A DNA stretch of 23,112 nt from Parachlorella kessleri (GCA_001598975.1 BBXU01000343.1:1-23112); one strand, 5' to 3'. Positions 9,001-20,100 are shown, counted from the first letter of the stretch. Notes: generated by a model from the letters alone, not told the origin. Program-made: numbers and translations.

Positions 9001-12000
9001 CCTTGCTGACCAGTATGGGATACCCAGATCCCACAAGTCAAGTGCCCCCATCACACCATGGCACAGGTGCGATACACGCCGACAAGGCAACAAGGCAGGC
9101 ACTAATATCGCCCCCAAGAATTACCTTGAGGCGCGACTCGATCATGTCCACGGCTTCCCCGCTCCACCCAAAGCTGCCGTACACGCCGCAGGGCAGTCGC
9201 TTGGCGGCGCTGGACCGCAGGATGGAGCCCAGGGCCGTCACTACCTGTGAAGCAAAAAGTTGACGGCATTTACAGAGCTGTTGCTAGTAGGTAGAGCCTA
9301 GCGCCACCGCGTGTGCCATTAAGGCGCGGTGACAGCAGGATGGACCCCAGGGCCGTCATCACCTGTGGGCAGCACCATTGACCACGCGCAATGGATGCGC
9401 AGCTAGCTAGTGGTGCCTGGCGCCACCGAGAGTGCCCAACTAAGCCCCAGCGCGCCCTTGTCCGCCACAGTTCACGAGGCCTCAGTTTCCTCCCCCACTG
9501 AACTCTTAACGTCCCTACCCCGCCCTTCGCAGTGCGCTTACCGGCGTGGGCATGTGCCCCCCCAGCGTGGGGCTGCCCAGCACGAAACCAGAGGCCTTCT
9601 CCAGCGCCGCCTCCACCTCGGCCGCGCTGACCTGCTCCAGGTTGAGGGTCTCCACGCCCACCCCCGCCTTGGTGATGCCGTGGCTGATGGCCTGCGCTCA
9701 AGAGAGGGGAGGCAGCTGCTAATGGAACGGCCCGCCCTGGTGATGTCGTGGCTGTTGGCCTGCGCTTAAGGGGGAGAGAAGGTGACGAACAGGGACAGCC
9801 AGTCTTGGTAATGCCGTGGCTGCTGGCCTGCGCTGAAGGGCGAGGCGAGGAGCTGAGGAGGGGGATAGCAGCCTTAGTCTAGCCATGACTAATGGGCTGC
9901 TCATGGCTGAAGGAAGAGGGGAAACCAATAAGGGTGCAGACGGGAGCTCTACAAATGAATCATATCGTGGGGGTCAACTGATGCAGTACAAATAGAGCGG
10001 GTGGCCTGACAGGTGCAGGTACATAGTTATGGCCATAGGCTGGGTAGCTCCTCTGGTGAGGGGACTCGCCTGGGCCAGGGAAGCAGTGTTGCCGTAGGCT
10101 GAGGCGTACAACACAGCTACATAGCCGTCGCTGGCCGCCTTGATCTGCGCCTCCGTCCACTCGGCATACCTGGAGACCAAGCCAGGAGATTTTGAGTGAA
10201 GTTACCCTGGGTATTCGCAGCCTGCAGAACCGATGCCCCTGCCTCGGCCGATGCCTCGCTCAGCCCAGCCCTCTACAAGCACTGCCGTGACAAGCCCTGC
10301 CAGAATGAACCGAGCCTCTTTGGAGCTCGATGGACACATTCGAAAGCTGACCCAGCTGCTGCAGGGCCGGTCCATGCACAGCATCCGCTGTATGTACATG
10401 CCCTGTAGGCCTTGGCAGATCACAATAGGCTCGAATGTCAAGTGTTAGCGACAGTACCGTCCCGCCGCTGCCTAATGGAGCTGTTCCCGGATTCCCAGAG
10501 CAGCCGAATGACCAGTCCAGCTCGTTCAAGGGGTTCCAGACCAGTCGGACAAGCAACCAATGACACATGCCCAAGCGGGTGTGTACACACCGCGCCAGCA
10601 AGCTTCCCATCCCCTTCCTTGCGAGAGAGGTTCAGTCTCTCATGGCGTATCTCCCAGTCACCTGCTGAGCAGCTCGTTGATGGAGTTCTTCACGACAGGG
10701 CCGTGCATGGGGCAGATGGCCACAATCTCCATCGGCTCCGGCTGCAGGCAGGCAGGCAGACAGGGGGCAGCATCAACAAAAGATATTGGAAGAAGCGAAA
10801 TAGCAACAAGGGGAACAACTTGGGCATTGGCTACCCTCAACAGGAATCGCTAGTGGCAGCATGGGTACCCTTCAAGACAAGAGGTGCACAAGGTAGCCTC
10901 TTGTGTCCTGCCAGGCGTACCACCCACATGCAGAAACGGGTTTGCCAGCATGTGAGACCCTCCTATGCAAGCGGGACGGCAGGCTGAACACTATGGCCCA
11001 GCCACTCGATTGCATGCATGACCTGACTCACCGCGCCGTCGTCCGCGCCCAGCGTGAGTTCGTGCACCGTCTGTGCCAGCATGCGGAACAGCTGGCCCAG
11101 GGGCCCGCCCACGCCCGGGCGGGTGTACCCCACACGGATGTCCAGCTTCTCCAGGGCCACTGTAGCAGGGTACTGAACCTTAGTCAGATTAGATGATGGG
11201 TCAATCCAGACAGACAACCCCCCCCCCCCTTCCCCCCCGGCAGAACACAACCCACATCTGATAACCTGGGCCACCGTCCACACGCACGGCCACACCACGC
11301 CTTGCCGCAGCCACTGCATGGGAAGGGTGCCTTGATTTACAGATGGGCTGTACTGACCATGAGTCGGGCAACAGAACACAACCCACATCTGACCCCGGCC
11401 CGCCCACACATATGGCCACGCCCCCTGGCCCAACCTGCTGCCTGCCGGGCCACAGGGGCTAGCATGCAGTCGAAGTAGTGCCTCCAGTCCTCGCCCAGGG
11501 CCCTCCAGCCGCCATCGTCCAGGCCCCGCGGCCCCGCCACCTCGGGGGCCACGTGGGCCGAGAAGAGGTTGGAGGAGAAGAGCAGCTGGTCGCCCTCGCT
11601 GTAGACCGCCAACTGCATACAGGCAGGACACAGGTTGTAATCCCATGACAGTCTAGCGCGGGGCGCCGCATGGGCACCGAGAAGAGGTTGGAGGAGAAGA
11701 GCAGCGAGTCGGCCTCGCTGCAGACCACCAACTGCATACAAGGGGAGACATCTGTCAACCCTCAGCTCCCCACGCCCCAGCTGGGTGATGGTGACGGTGT
11801 TGGGTGAGGCGAGGTGTGGGTGGGTGACAATGGAGTGCCAGCGGCAGCGGCGGCGGCGGCTAAGGTCAAAGGAAGAAATCTTAAAAAAAAACACAAGCAC
11901 AATCACTTACCAGGTCAGGCCAGCGGGGAGTGGGGACGGGGACAAACCTCAGCTCCTTGCGGCTGGTGCCCCCCTCCCCTCCCAGGGTCACCACGGTCCC

Positions 12001-13883
12001 ACGCCTGGCGGTGGTTAGGGTGCACCCAGTCAGCAGCTTGGCAGCCTCGTCGCCCGCATCTGCGGCAGGATAGTCGAGCACTGGTGACACAGCGTGATTG
12101 GGACACGAGGGCTTCAAAAGTCATGGCAGGCAAGCCCTTACAGACACGCGCACACCGCACTGCCAGACCCAAGGGAACACTACCTCGAAAATCGCCTACA
12201 CCACAACCAACGCCGGCACACCCCCGGCAACAGCACGGCCCCCCTTAGACACCAGCCACAAAGACTCCCGCGGCTGCAAGGGAAGGCACTGGCTGTCTGG
12301 CTGCCCTCGGCGCATTGCACATAACAGCAAATATAGCAAATATAATAATACTCATAAAAATATATACGCATAAATCTATTAATAATGCTTGCACCCCTTC
12401 AATAGTACCACAAGCAAAACCAGCTCACCCGCCTTCTCCCGCAGCATCTGCAGGGCGGCGTTGGCCATAAACACCTCGGGGGGCTGCTTGCAGGCGGAGA
12501 CCACCCGTGCCAGGGTGGCGATGCGCTCCGGGGTGAGCCGGGTGATGATGATGTGGCGGAGGCTGTCTGTGGCCTTGAGCTTGTTCAGGCTCGCCACTGC
12601 CAGGAAGGGGAGGAGAGCAGGGCGGGTAGAGTTGTTTGGGTATGGACATGCAACCACCAGCACATCCATTTAAGGACTTTTGCTGGTTTCGTAGGCATCC
12701 AGTGCATGGGTGGAATACAGTAGGTGCTGAGGTTGGCAGGCTACCCATTACGAGGGCGGACAAGGGCAGGTGCATTGGTATGGTGGCTACAGCAAAGCCA
12801 TGAAGAGCAAACAGGGAGGGAGTCTACCGTTTACATCCCTTGCTTGCAGCAGCAGAGGTATATGCTGCCCTAGTGGCTGGCCGAGCAGGCTGCTTCAAGC
12901 CAAATATCCAGACCCCCCCCCCCCCCCTTTCCCCCCCCCTTCTGCTGGATACAGGAGTTCTGACGGAGCTTAAAGGCAACAAACATGAGTCAACATACAT
13001 GCCGACTGCGTGTCCTGCGACTTCATCTACGCACCTAAGTCCACATCAAACACCTTACTGGGGACGTCCACCAAGGCTTCATATGCCCCGGAAGGACCCT
13101 GCAGGCCAATGAAAGCATGCAGGCACGCCTGAGCTGCCCCACACTCGAGCTACTACGTATCCCTGGGCAACAGCCAAGCGGATCAACACCTGAATCAAGC
13201 CACGAGTCGTTCACAGCAGGGAAGCAGGCAGTTCTGCAAACCAGTCCTGCACACCATCCAGGACAGGGTCCCTGCCAATCCAGGGTTCCGGCGTTTCTCA
13301 GGGTAAGCTTGCCTTGATCACATAAGAGTTGGTGGTGGTCCCACGTTTCAGCCCAAACTCAATCTCTGGAAGCCGCTCAGAGCAGGTTGTCTGGATGCAA
13401 GTTACGTCCCGCCCTACTTGAAATGTGCGCTGACTGGCAGGCAGTTTAGTCTCCGCTGGGGGAGCTGCCTGCACAGCAACGGATGTGAACTCATGTGTTA
13501 TCACCTATCAGAAAGGCTTTGAACCACTCGAAAGCAAGGCAGTGGAGTGCAGCACTGCCGCTGCTGCAAGTAACGAGAGTCAAGTGCACAGGTCTTCCAC
13601 GCGAACAAGGCAAGAGTTAGGCAACCAGGGTCAGGCTGCACAGCCCACACCGCTGTAAAGTTGCTCAGCAGATCTCTCTTCCTACCTGGGTGGCGACTGC
13701 CGGAGCTGCAGTTGCCTGACAAGGCCGAATGCCTCTCTGCAGGGGCTGGCTGGGACCATCCCTTTCGTGTCGTAGCTTTCTGTTAACACTCCCATGGCGA
13801 TGAAGTGCCAGTGCTGGCCGTTTCACATGGCTTGTGTCGAATAGCAGCGCTCTGCTGCGCACACCAGCTAGGCGACTGCCCAT
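6080..13883 (-). CDS. FLVA: class C flavodiiron protein, FLVA type (Flv1-like), chloroplast-targeted
   Basis: Sixteen minus-strand exons join in phase: 13686-13883 (ATG at 13883), 13313-13504, 13035-13098, 12429-12596, 11911-12059, 11435-11612, 11032-11159, 10662-10741, 10070-10169, 9542-9691, 9125-9244, 8584-8712, 7806-7952, 7451-7567, 6728-6855, 6084-6185. They give about 717 residues: a basic, Ser/Arg-rich leader (about 1-66, putative transit peptide), a beta-lactamase-like domain, a flavodoxin domain (VLYASAYGNTASLAQ, about residue 405 onward) and a C-terminal flavin-reductase domain (about 575-717; GMLASWVSQASFDPPG, VVSRMETGDHW). In place of the family's H-x-E-x-D-H the first ligand block reads R171-L-T173-P-E175-R176. 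The next ligands are R253 (in RWPD) and N272; only H372 (MHGP) remains. Loss of ligands is typical of Flv1/FLVA, which pairs with FLVB to reduce oxygen to water downstream of photosystem I. Three introns use GC donors. The reading ends HFR-TGA unless a further small exon is spliced on. Confidence 0.93.
7374..7482 (-). repeat. duplicated 3' edge of FLVA exon 14 with donor
   Basis: The exon end plus donor at 7448 and beyond (plus-strand caccttctccttgcc) recurs 74 bp further into the intron at 7374 (cacctcctccttgcc), followed by a matching stretch of about 15 bases. Splicing at the copy would run through an in-frame TAA, so it is probably a non-functional decoy. Confidence 0.7.
8270..8630 (-). 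repeat. ladder of four copies of the FLVA exon 12 donor edge
   Basis: The exon 12 end plus donor (plus-strand caccttgagcttctgctcct) occurs at 8581 and again at 8461, 8354 and 8270, each copy about 40-50 bp long. On the sense strand each reads LAQxVKKEQKLK or a diverged form, then a GT donor. Units are 120, 107 and 84 bp apart. C-runs and CA repeats lie between the first two copies (8438-8462 and 8543-8582). The reading frame stays open from the first donor to the second. Confidence 0.88.
9217..9440 (-). repeat. 118-bp tandem duplication of the FLVA exon 11 acceptor edge
   Basis: The start of exon 11 with its acceptor (plus-strand gatggagcccagggccgtca) recurs 118 bp upstream in the gene at 9335 and beyond (gatggaccccagggccgtca). 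The intronic parts also match (gcctagcgccaccg near 9296 and gcctggcgccaccg near 9415), so the whole unit was duplicated. The copy keeps an acceptor and reads VMTALGSILLS before diverging. Confidence 0.85.
9664..9915 (-). repeat. ladder of copies of the FLVA exon 10 acceptor edge
   Basis: The acceptor and first codons of exon 10 (AISHGITKAG) recur with a period of about 68-70 bp. Copies near 9732-9768 read ANSHDITRAG, near 9804-9836 ASSHGITKTG, and a weaker copy lies near 9871-9910. The first two keep gcgcag or an equivalent acceptor. The nearest copy is 68 bp away, not a multiple of three, so using it would shift the frame. Confidence 0.85.
11241..11434 (-). repeat. tandem duplication inside FLVA intron 6
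   Basis: The 21-base match cagaacacaacccacatctga starts at 11241 and at 11372, 131 bp apart, each followed by a diverged CA-rich and GGCC-rich stretch. The right copy lies directly at the exon 6 donor, so this is another duplication starting near an exon edge. Confidence 0.75.
11556..11740 (-). repeat. 119-bp tandem duplication of the FLVA exon 6 acceptor edge
   Basis: Exon 6 begins LAVYSEGDQLLFSSNLFS after a tatgcag acceptor. A diverged copy 119 bp upstream in the gene reads LVVCSEADSLLFSSNLFS after its own tatgcag acceptor. The left copy is taken as real because only it leads on into the family sequence and splices in phase to exon 7. 119 is not a multiple of three. Confidence 0.88.
12311..12385. 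other. AT-rich patch in FLVA intron 4
   Basis: About 75 bp made almost only of A and T with scattered G and C (runs such as aatataataat and aaaatatata), standing out sharply in otherwise GC-rich sequence. No reading frame or known element was recognised. Confidence 0.6.
12913..12939. repeat. poly-C tract in FLVA intron 3
   Basis: Fifteen consecutive C, three T, then nine C. On the gene's sense strand this is a G-run, like the other C-runs of the region (11218-11238, 8438-8448, 8543-8554). Confidence 0.85.
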
Positions 13884-14179
13884 GGTGGCGAGGGGGGTGA
13901 GATCCACGAGAGGGTCTTACAACGCTAGTTCAGATCGGTGATTCGCACGCACTACAACAAAGGTCAAATATAGCATTTGTTGAAGCACTGCAACTCTGCG
14001 CCCTGCGCCACCTGGATCACTACCACAGCAGGCGCAGCAGCCCTCGTTGGAGGACACTGTTTCGTGCGCTTGGGGAGCCAGGTCATAGTCCTGGTGATCT
14101 TAAAGGTACACCTGGAGCTTCTATCCGTCGGGCGCCAAGCGGTTACAAGACTCTTGTGGTTACAGTCCCAGCCTTCGGC
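13884..14179. promoter_or_regulatory. 296-bp shared region between divergent FLVA and FLVB start codons
   Basis: Both genes start with an ATG that directly heads a transit-peptide-like exon, so both 5' untranslated regions and both promoters must fit in this space. An AT-rich spot at 13965-13973 reads TATATTTG toward FLVA, about 85 bp before its ATG, and is the only TATA-like sequence seen. The FLVA start context is gccaccatgg. No specific regulatory motif was recognised. A bidirectional promoter is inferred from spacing alone. Confidence 0.7.
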
Positions 14180-17100
14180 ATGGCTTTCGTCATGCAGCGC
14201 ATCTTATCGCCGACAGCACGGCCCGGACGGCCTGAATACGCTGTTGGTCGGGCAGCTGGGCGCCCCTTCTTCGGATCCTGCCACGCTACAAAGCAGCCAA
14301 GGCCCCGGCACCAGGCGCTGTTGATCAACGCCGTGGCAGCCCAGGTGCTTCAAGCTGCACTGATACGCAAATCCTAATGAGGAAGATGGCCTCTTGCTTC
14401 GCTTTGGGGACGTCTCTGTACCACCAAGTGTTATCAGGCACAGCACCCAGTTACACTGCTTGTGCACACAGCTACCAGCTTTGGGAAAGCTGTGTCACTA
14501 AAACTTGCACCCAGTGTCTCTGATTTGGTTGCACTTTGTAATTCCAGGCACCACCAGCACCGGCTACGTCCCCTGTGGAGATGTCGGATATCGTGATGTG
14601 GAATGGCAGCAAACGGCTGCAGACCTGTGTGACGGATGTCGCAAAAAACACAGTTACCATCCGCAGCCTGGACTGGGACCGCGACAGGTTGGTCTTTCAT
14701 AATGCTCTTCCGGACACTAGTGTGCCATGGCTTTACAAACAGGCTTTCGTCTGCCGCCGGGACTAGTGCCTTGCTGCCTACAGCTTTTTGGAATGCAAGC
14801 TCTTAGTCTATGGTATACGTCAGCCATTCCACCTTACATTGACGGGATCTGCAAGGGGCGCCTTCTCTCAAACGTGCGAAGACAACTGCCATTAGCCTTC
14901 CCACCATTCTACCATACGCAAGCATGGTGGCCTGGGCAGGTTCGACATTGAGTTTGGCCTGAGCGACGGTACCACCTACAACGCCTACCTTATCTTTGGA
15001 GCAGACAAGACGGCCCTGGTGGAGACCTCGCACGAGAAGTTCAGGTGATAAAAACTGCCATCGGCGCATGTTTGGTGGGTGAAGGTGGCCCTTCTTGAAG
15101 AAGCCCAAGTTTTTGTCTAGCGCTGCAAGATGGGACTCCAGCCAAGACCTCATAAGAGAATGTGAAAGCTGGGATAGCAATCGTGCTTTGTAAGCACTGT
15201 CTGCACGAGGTATGATACATGTAAGGCCCTTTTGGCGAGATTGTTGGTGAGAGGAGCTGCTGTGGGCAACCAAGATGAAGTGCACGCAGAAAGAAGGGTC
15301 AGACAGTGTTTGGCGGGTGCCAGCTGCGTCAATTAGCAGACCAGAGGGTAAAGAATGCGACAAGCATGAATGCGACAAGCACGAAGGCATTTATAGGAAA
15401 GGATGGGCCTTTGCCTGCGGGAGGTGGGCTTCCTAGAGCATTGCAGGAACAGCATGCTGAGGCGTGTGCGAGGGTCGACTAACCTTGACTGTGCCGTGGC
15501 AACCGTGCCCTTCCAGGAGGCTCTGCAGCAAGACTACCTAGCTGGGGCATGTTGGAGGGCTGTCTATACTGACTCCTATCCGGTGTTGGGGTCCCTCCCT
15601 GGAGGCTTTCCTGGAGCAGCTGGCATTGGCATGCCGTGGGGCTGACAAACCCTGGCTGTTATTTTGTTGTGCCTGCAGGGGCCCTTTCATGGAGGTTCTG
15701 AAGGAGCAGCTGGCTAAGGCGGGGAGGGGGGTGGACTACATCCTTTGCTCTCACACTGAGCCCGACCACAGCGGTGAGCTATGAGCAGCAGCAGGTGGTG
15801 GTGGCTCCTGGCCTCATGGGGGAGGCGAGGGAGGAGGGAGGCTGAACGGGTGCATAGTCACTGGGGCTTGTTGTTTCGCCTGCAGGATAATGTGCACTTT
15901 GACACACAATATACACAATAGACAAATGCACATGCCCTGTTAGCAGCACGGTGCTGCAGACTTTGAATGTGTCGTGCCGTCATAGAGTATGCCGATGCGC
16001 TTTCCGCCTTGCCTTGCGAGGCGTTGCAACCTGATATTGCCATGGCTGTTGTTGCCTGCAGGGCTGGTGGAGAGTTGCCCTGTTTTGGCTGTTTTGCCGA
16101 TCCGCAGGCGCTCTCGCCCCACCCTACCATGTTTTTTTCTTGCCTGCAGGCCTGGTGGGCGGTGGCTCTGTGTTGCCATACAACCGCAAGCTGCTCCTGC
16201 CTGACCATAACACATTTGTTGGTGCCTGCAGGCCTGGTGGGTGATGTGGTCGCGCTCTACCCTGATGCTGTAGTCATCGGCAGCAAGGTCTGCATCAGCT
16301 TCCTCAAGAACCTGGTCCACTCGCCCTTCAAGGAGAAGGTACGAGGCTTCGTAGAGCCGCTTGGCCCATGTCAACTGGCCTGTGGGCTGAGCCTGCTGAG
16401 CAGCCTGGGAGAGCGCCGGCCTCATGAGCCCGCAAGGGCCATTAAATATCCCTCGGCGGCGCTGCAAAAGACCGCTTACTTGCGGACCAACTGTGTGCCC
16501 GCCAGGATCGGGCTTACAACATTTAGTCCAGCTGAGCAAAGGCTTCTTTCCCAAGGTCGCTCTGGAGGCATGGACCCTGAAAGCGCGGCTCATGTTATAT
16601 CCAGGACTGGCACCAAAGCTTGACTCATCATTACTACATGCACAGTGTGTTTGTGTCGGTGGGCGTGCAGGAATGTTGTCAGTCCCTCCCAGAGTCGGGG
16701 TACCCGGCCGGAGCTAGGCACCTGGCGCTCCTCACTATTACTAAGCTTAACTGTCAGATTTGTGCAGGTGGTCAAGGGCGGCGAGAAGATCGACTTGGGC
16801 GGCGGCCATGTGCTGGAGTTTGTCATGGCGCCCAACCTGCACTGGCCAGGTGGGTTTAGTACATCTATTTTTACGGTGACACTAACACTGGACCAGGGAA
16901 GGAGCACCTCATTGCAAATTGCCTAATGTACGAGTGGTCTGGTCTAAGCAAGCCTGTAATGTGTCAGGGTCCTTTCAAGGATAAGTGCCAGCAGCAGTCG
17001 TCGCTAGGGTGGGGTGTGCTTTTCTGGCACCCACCCTGCACTCCCGGTGGGGTACATTCTACTTACTATCTGACGTCATGTGCTTGCTTGTGATTTGAGC

Positions 17101-20100
17101 GTTATCCTGCTGATGCACAGCCGGTCTAAGTCGGCCGTAGGGACGTCGGAATACTGTATACCCTCATTCACAGTTGCGGCGCCATTTAAAGTGACTGCAG
17201 CTTGTGCTGCGAGCCACAGCATCGTGGGCCGTGTGCATTGAGAGCTTACCCTTCCCTTCAGCCCCAGCCCCTAGCACAGCCTGGAAGACTTGCGAGGAAA
17301 TGGAGTTGTACGGCAACCTGGACCCCAGTATGTTTTGGAGTAATGACAATATTTCACACACCCTTGGAGTGACCCTTAGGCATCCTTTCTTCTTCCCACG
17401 CTGGTGCTGACCCTTAATTTCTCCCCATGCTGCAGATACCATCTTCACGTATGACCATGCCACCGGCATCATGTACACCTGTGACGCCTTCGGGATGCAC
17501 TACTGCTCAGAGGTGGGTCGTCAATTGCAAATATATCATATTTGCGCAGGTGCTTGAGCATGAATTAGAACTTGGGCAGGGTCTGAGCCATCCCAGAGGG
17601 TGGTTGTGTCTGACCACCCGTGTGTTCAGCCCCAGGACTGGTCACCTGTGGGGAGGTGGCATGACTCTCACCTGGACCTGGGCTGTCTCCTTGGGTCCCA
17701 GCTGATTCTTATGGGTCTCTTGTAAGGGGAGGGGAGCCCGCACGAAGGCCCACACCCCTCTACAACGCACCACGCTCTCAGCTTCGACTGGCTGCTGCGG
17801 AGGGTGTGGGGGTTTGCCAGGACCTTCAAATATCTCCAGAGACCTCCTTACATCATGTCGCCTGGCTGCTGCAGGACCCCTATGACTCCCACCTTGAGCC
17901 CCTGGATTCCCACTACCGCTACTACTACGACTGCCTTATGAGGCCCAATGCCAAGTCGGTGAGTTTCTGAAGAGGTCTTTTGTTTGTGGCGCAAGGGCGG
18001 TCACTGAAGGTCTCGGTCCAGGTACTGTCCCCGCAAGTCCAAGACAAGAAGGATGCATGCTGTTTTCGATGCTGTCGTGCAGGTGTGTGTGGCCCTGCGT
18101 AAGGTGAAGGACCTGCCCTACACCGCCATTGGCACCGGCCATGGGCCCATGCTGCGCTACAACGTGCCAGAGCTGGTTGGCAGGTGAGGTCAGGTGAAAC
18201 AAGCGATAGTGTGTTACTTTTGTTCAGGGTCGGTTGGGAGGCTCAAGTGGCTGCCGGGGCAACTAAGTCAATCGTGCTATCCTCAATATCTTCTCTGCCG
18301 GTTGAGGACTAGGGTTGCTCTTGTGGCCGATGCCGCTTCAGTTTTTGAGTTGATCGCTGCCAGGCATGCCACCAATCACGGCAGCTCCAGCGACAGGCTA
18401 TACCCCAATCTTCTGTGCCATACCGTAAGTATGCAACCAGTCCTTCTTCCTTGGACTTCTCCTGCAGATACAAGTCATGGAGCGAGGACATGACCAAGTC
18501 CCCCACCAGCGTGGCGGTGCTGTACACCCCCGACTACGGCTTCAGCGACCGGCTGAGCCAGACCCTGGCCCACGGCATCACCAAGGCGGGGGTGGCCACG
18601 GAGATGGTGGACATGCTGTCCGTGGACCCCATGGTAGGCATGGGGGTATTTTGGCATTGTAGTTTTGTTATGCTGAAGACAGGGGTGGCCACGGAGATGG
18701 TGGACATGCTCTCTGTGGACCCCATGGAAGGTCTCCAGGGGTCGCAGTACATTCTTGGGTATGTCATGGGCGGGGTGGCCACGGAGATGGTGGACATTTT
18801 GTCCGTGGACCCCATGGTAGGTCGTTAGGAGTCGCAGGATATTCCTGGATATATCCTGGGCTGGGTGGGGCGATAGAGATGGTGGGCGTGCCCTCCGTGG
18901 ACCCCATGGTAGGCATTGAGGTTGTTGCAATGTATTTTAGGTCTATAAGAGCAAGGAAGGGGTGTGGTGTTCGAGGTGGTGGGCATGCTCTTGGCGATGC
19001 CTGGAGTCGGGCAACGGAGAGGTCTCTGGGGGTAACCGGGTAGGGTGGACCCTTCGGGACAGAGCTCGGGATAAGCTCGCCTACTTTCAGCCTTTGCGCT
19101 CCTTATCAGCTGAACCTTTACCTTGTTTCATTATATGGTGTGTGAGCCCCAGTATGGAACGGTGTGCCTCCCAAGCATCCCATTGTCAAGTATTTTGTTT
19201 GGAGTGCAGGAGCTGGCTGAGGCGATGGGGCGCAGTTCTGGGGTGGTGTAGGTGATGAAGTCCTGGTGCGGATGGGCGGGTTCTGACATACGGCTGGGCT
19301 GGGCTGCTGTGCAGGAGTTGGCCGAGACGGTGGGGCGCAGCGCCGGGCTGGTGGTCATGGCGCCCCCCTCCGACTCGGAGGAGTGCCGTGCAGCGCTGAA
19401 CACGATGGTCACAGCACTGAAGAAGCAAAAGGTGCGTGGGCTTCATTCACTGCCTTGGAAGGGCCCTCGTTGTCCCTGGCGCGTCTGTGCCTGTGAGGTT
19501 GCAGAGCCCCCCACAAGTGTGACCCAGTCGGCAAGATTTAGGTGATGGCAGAACAAAGCCTCGGTGTGAGCTTGCCAAGGAAGGGAGGAGAAGCGTGAAA
19601 TGGTTGCTGCAGCAGGTGCCTAGAGGCCTGCAGGCACATGCCTGCGGGGGCACCCCCAGTATCTTTACTTTGTCCCCTTGTGTCCTCGTGCTGGAGGGTG
19701 GCATGTCAAAGGTCTGCAGGAAGGATGGGAAGGAACAACAACATCATCGATCCACAAGGCCCATGTTCGAAGGAGGGAAAAGCCGTAATGCACACCCTGC
19801 CACCTGGCGCTGTGCAGGTGCTGATCGCGGAGAGCTTTGGCGGGCGGGACGAGCCGGTGGACACACTGCTGCAGTCGCTAGTGGGGGTGGGCGTGGAGCC
19901 GTTGGGAGACCCGCTGCGCGTCAAGGACGTACCCACCGAGGGCATCTACCAGGTAATAGACTGGTAATAGATTACTAGCTGATGGTTGTAGGGGGAGGGA
20001 GGGAGGGGATGGTGCGAGTGGCAGCAGGGTGGTGGTGGCTTGTTATGCATTAGAGGACACTGGGGGCAGCGGCAGACTGGTATTGGCTAGCTACAGAAGG

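Noticed and set aside
11935..11950. Donor-like ag|gtttgt inside FLVA exon 5
   Set aside because: Reading through gives RFVPVPTPRWPDL at the expected ligand position and ends at a consensus gtaagt donor that keeps phase.
8270..19005. Regularly spaced repeats that might suggest a CRISPR array or mobile element
   Set aside because: The units are copies of exon edges with splice sites, at unequal spacing and with graded divergence, inside introns of eukaryotic genes. There are no terminal repeats, no transposase and no spacer structure.
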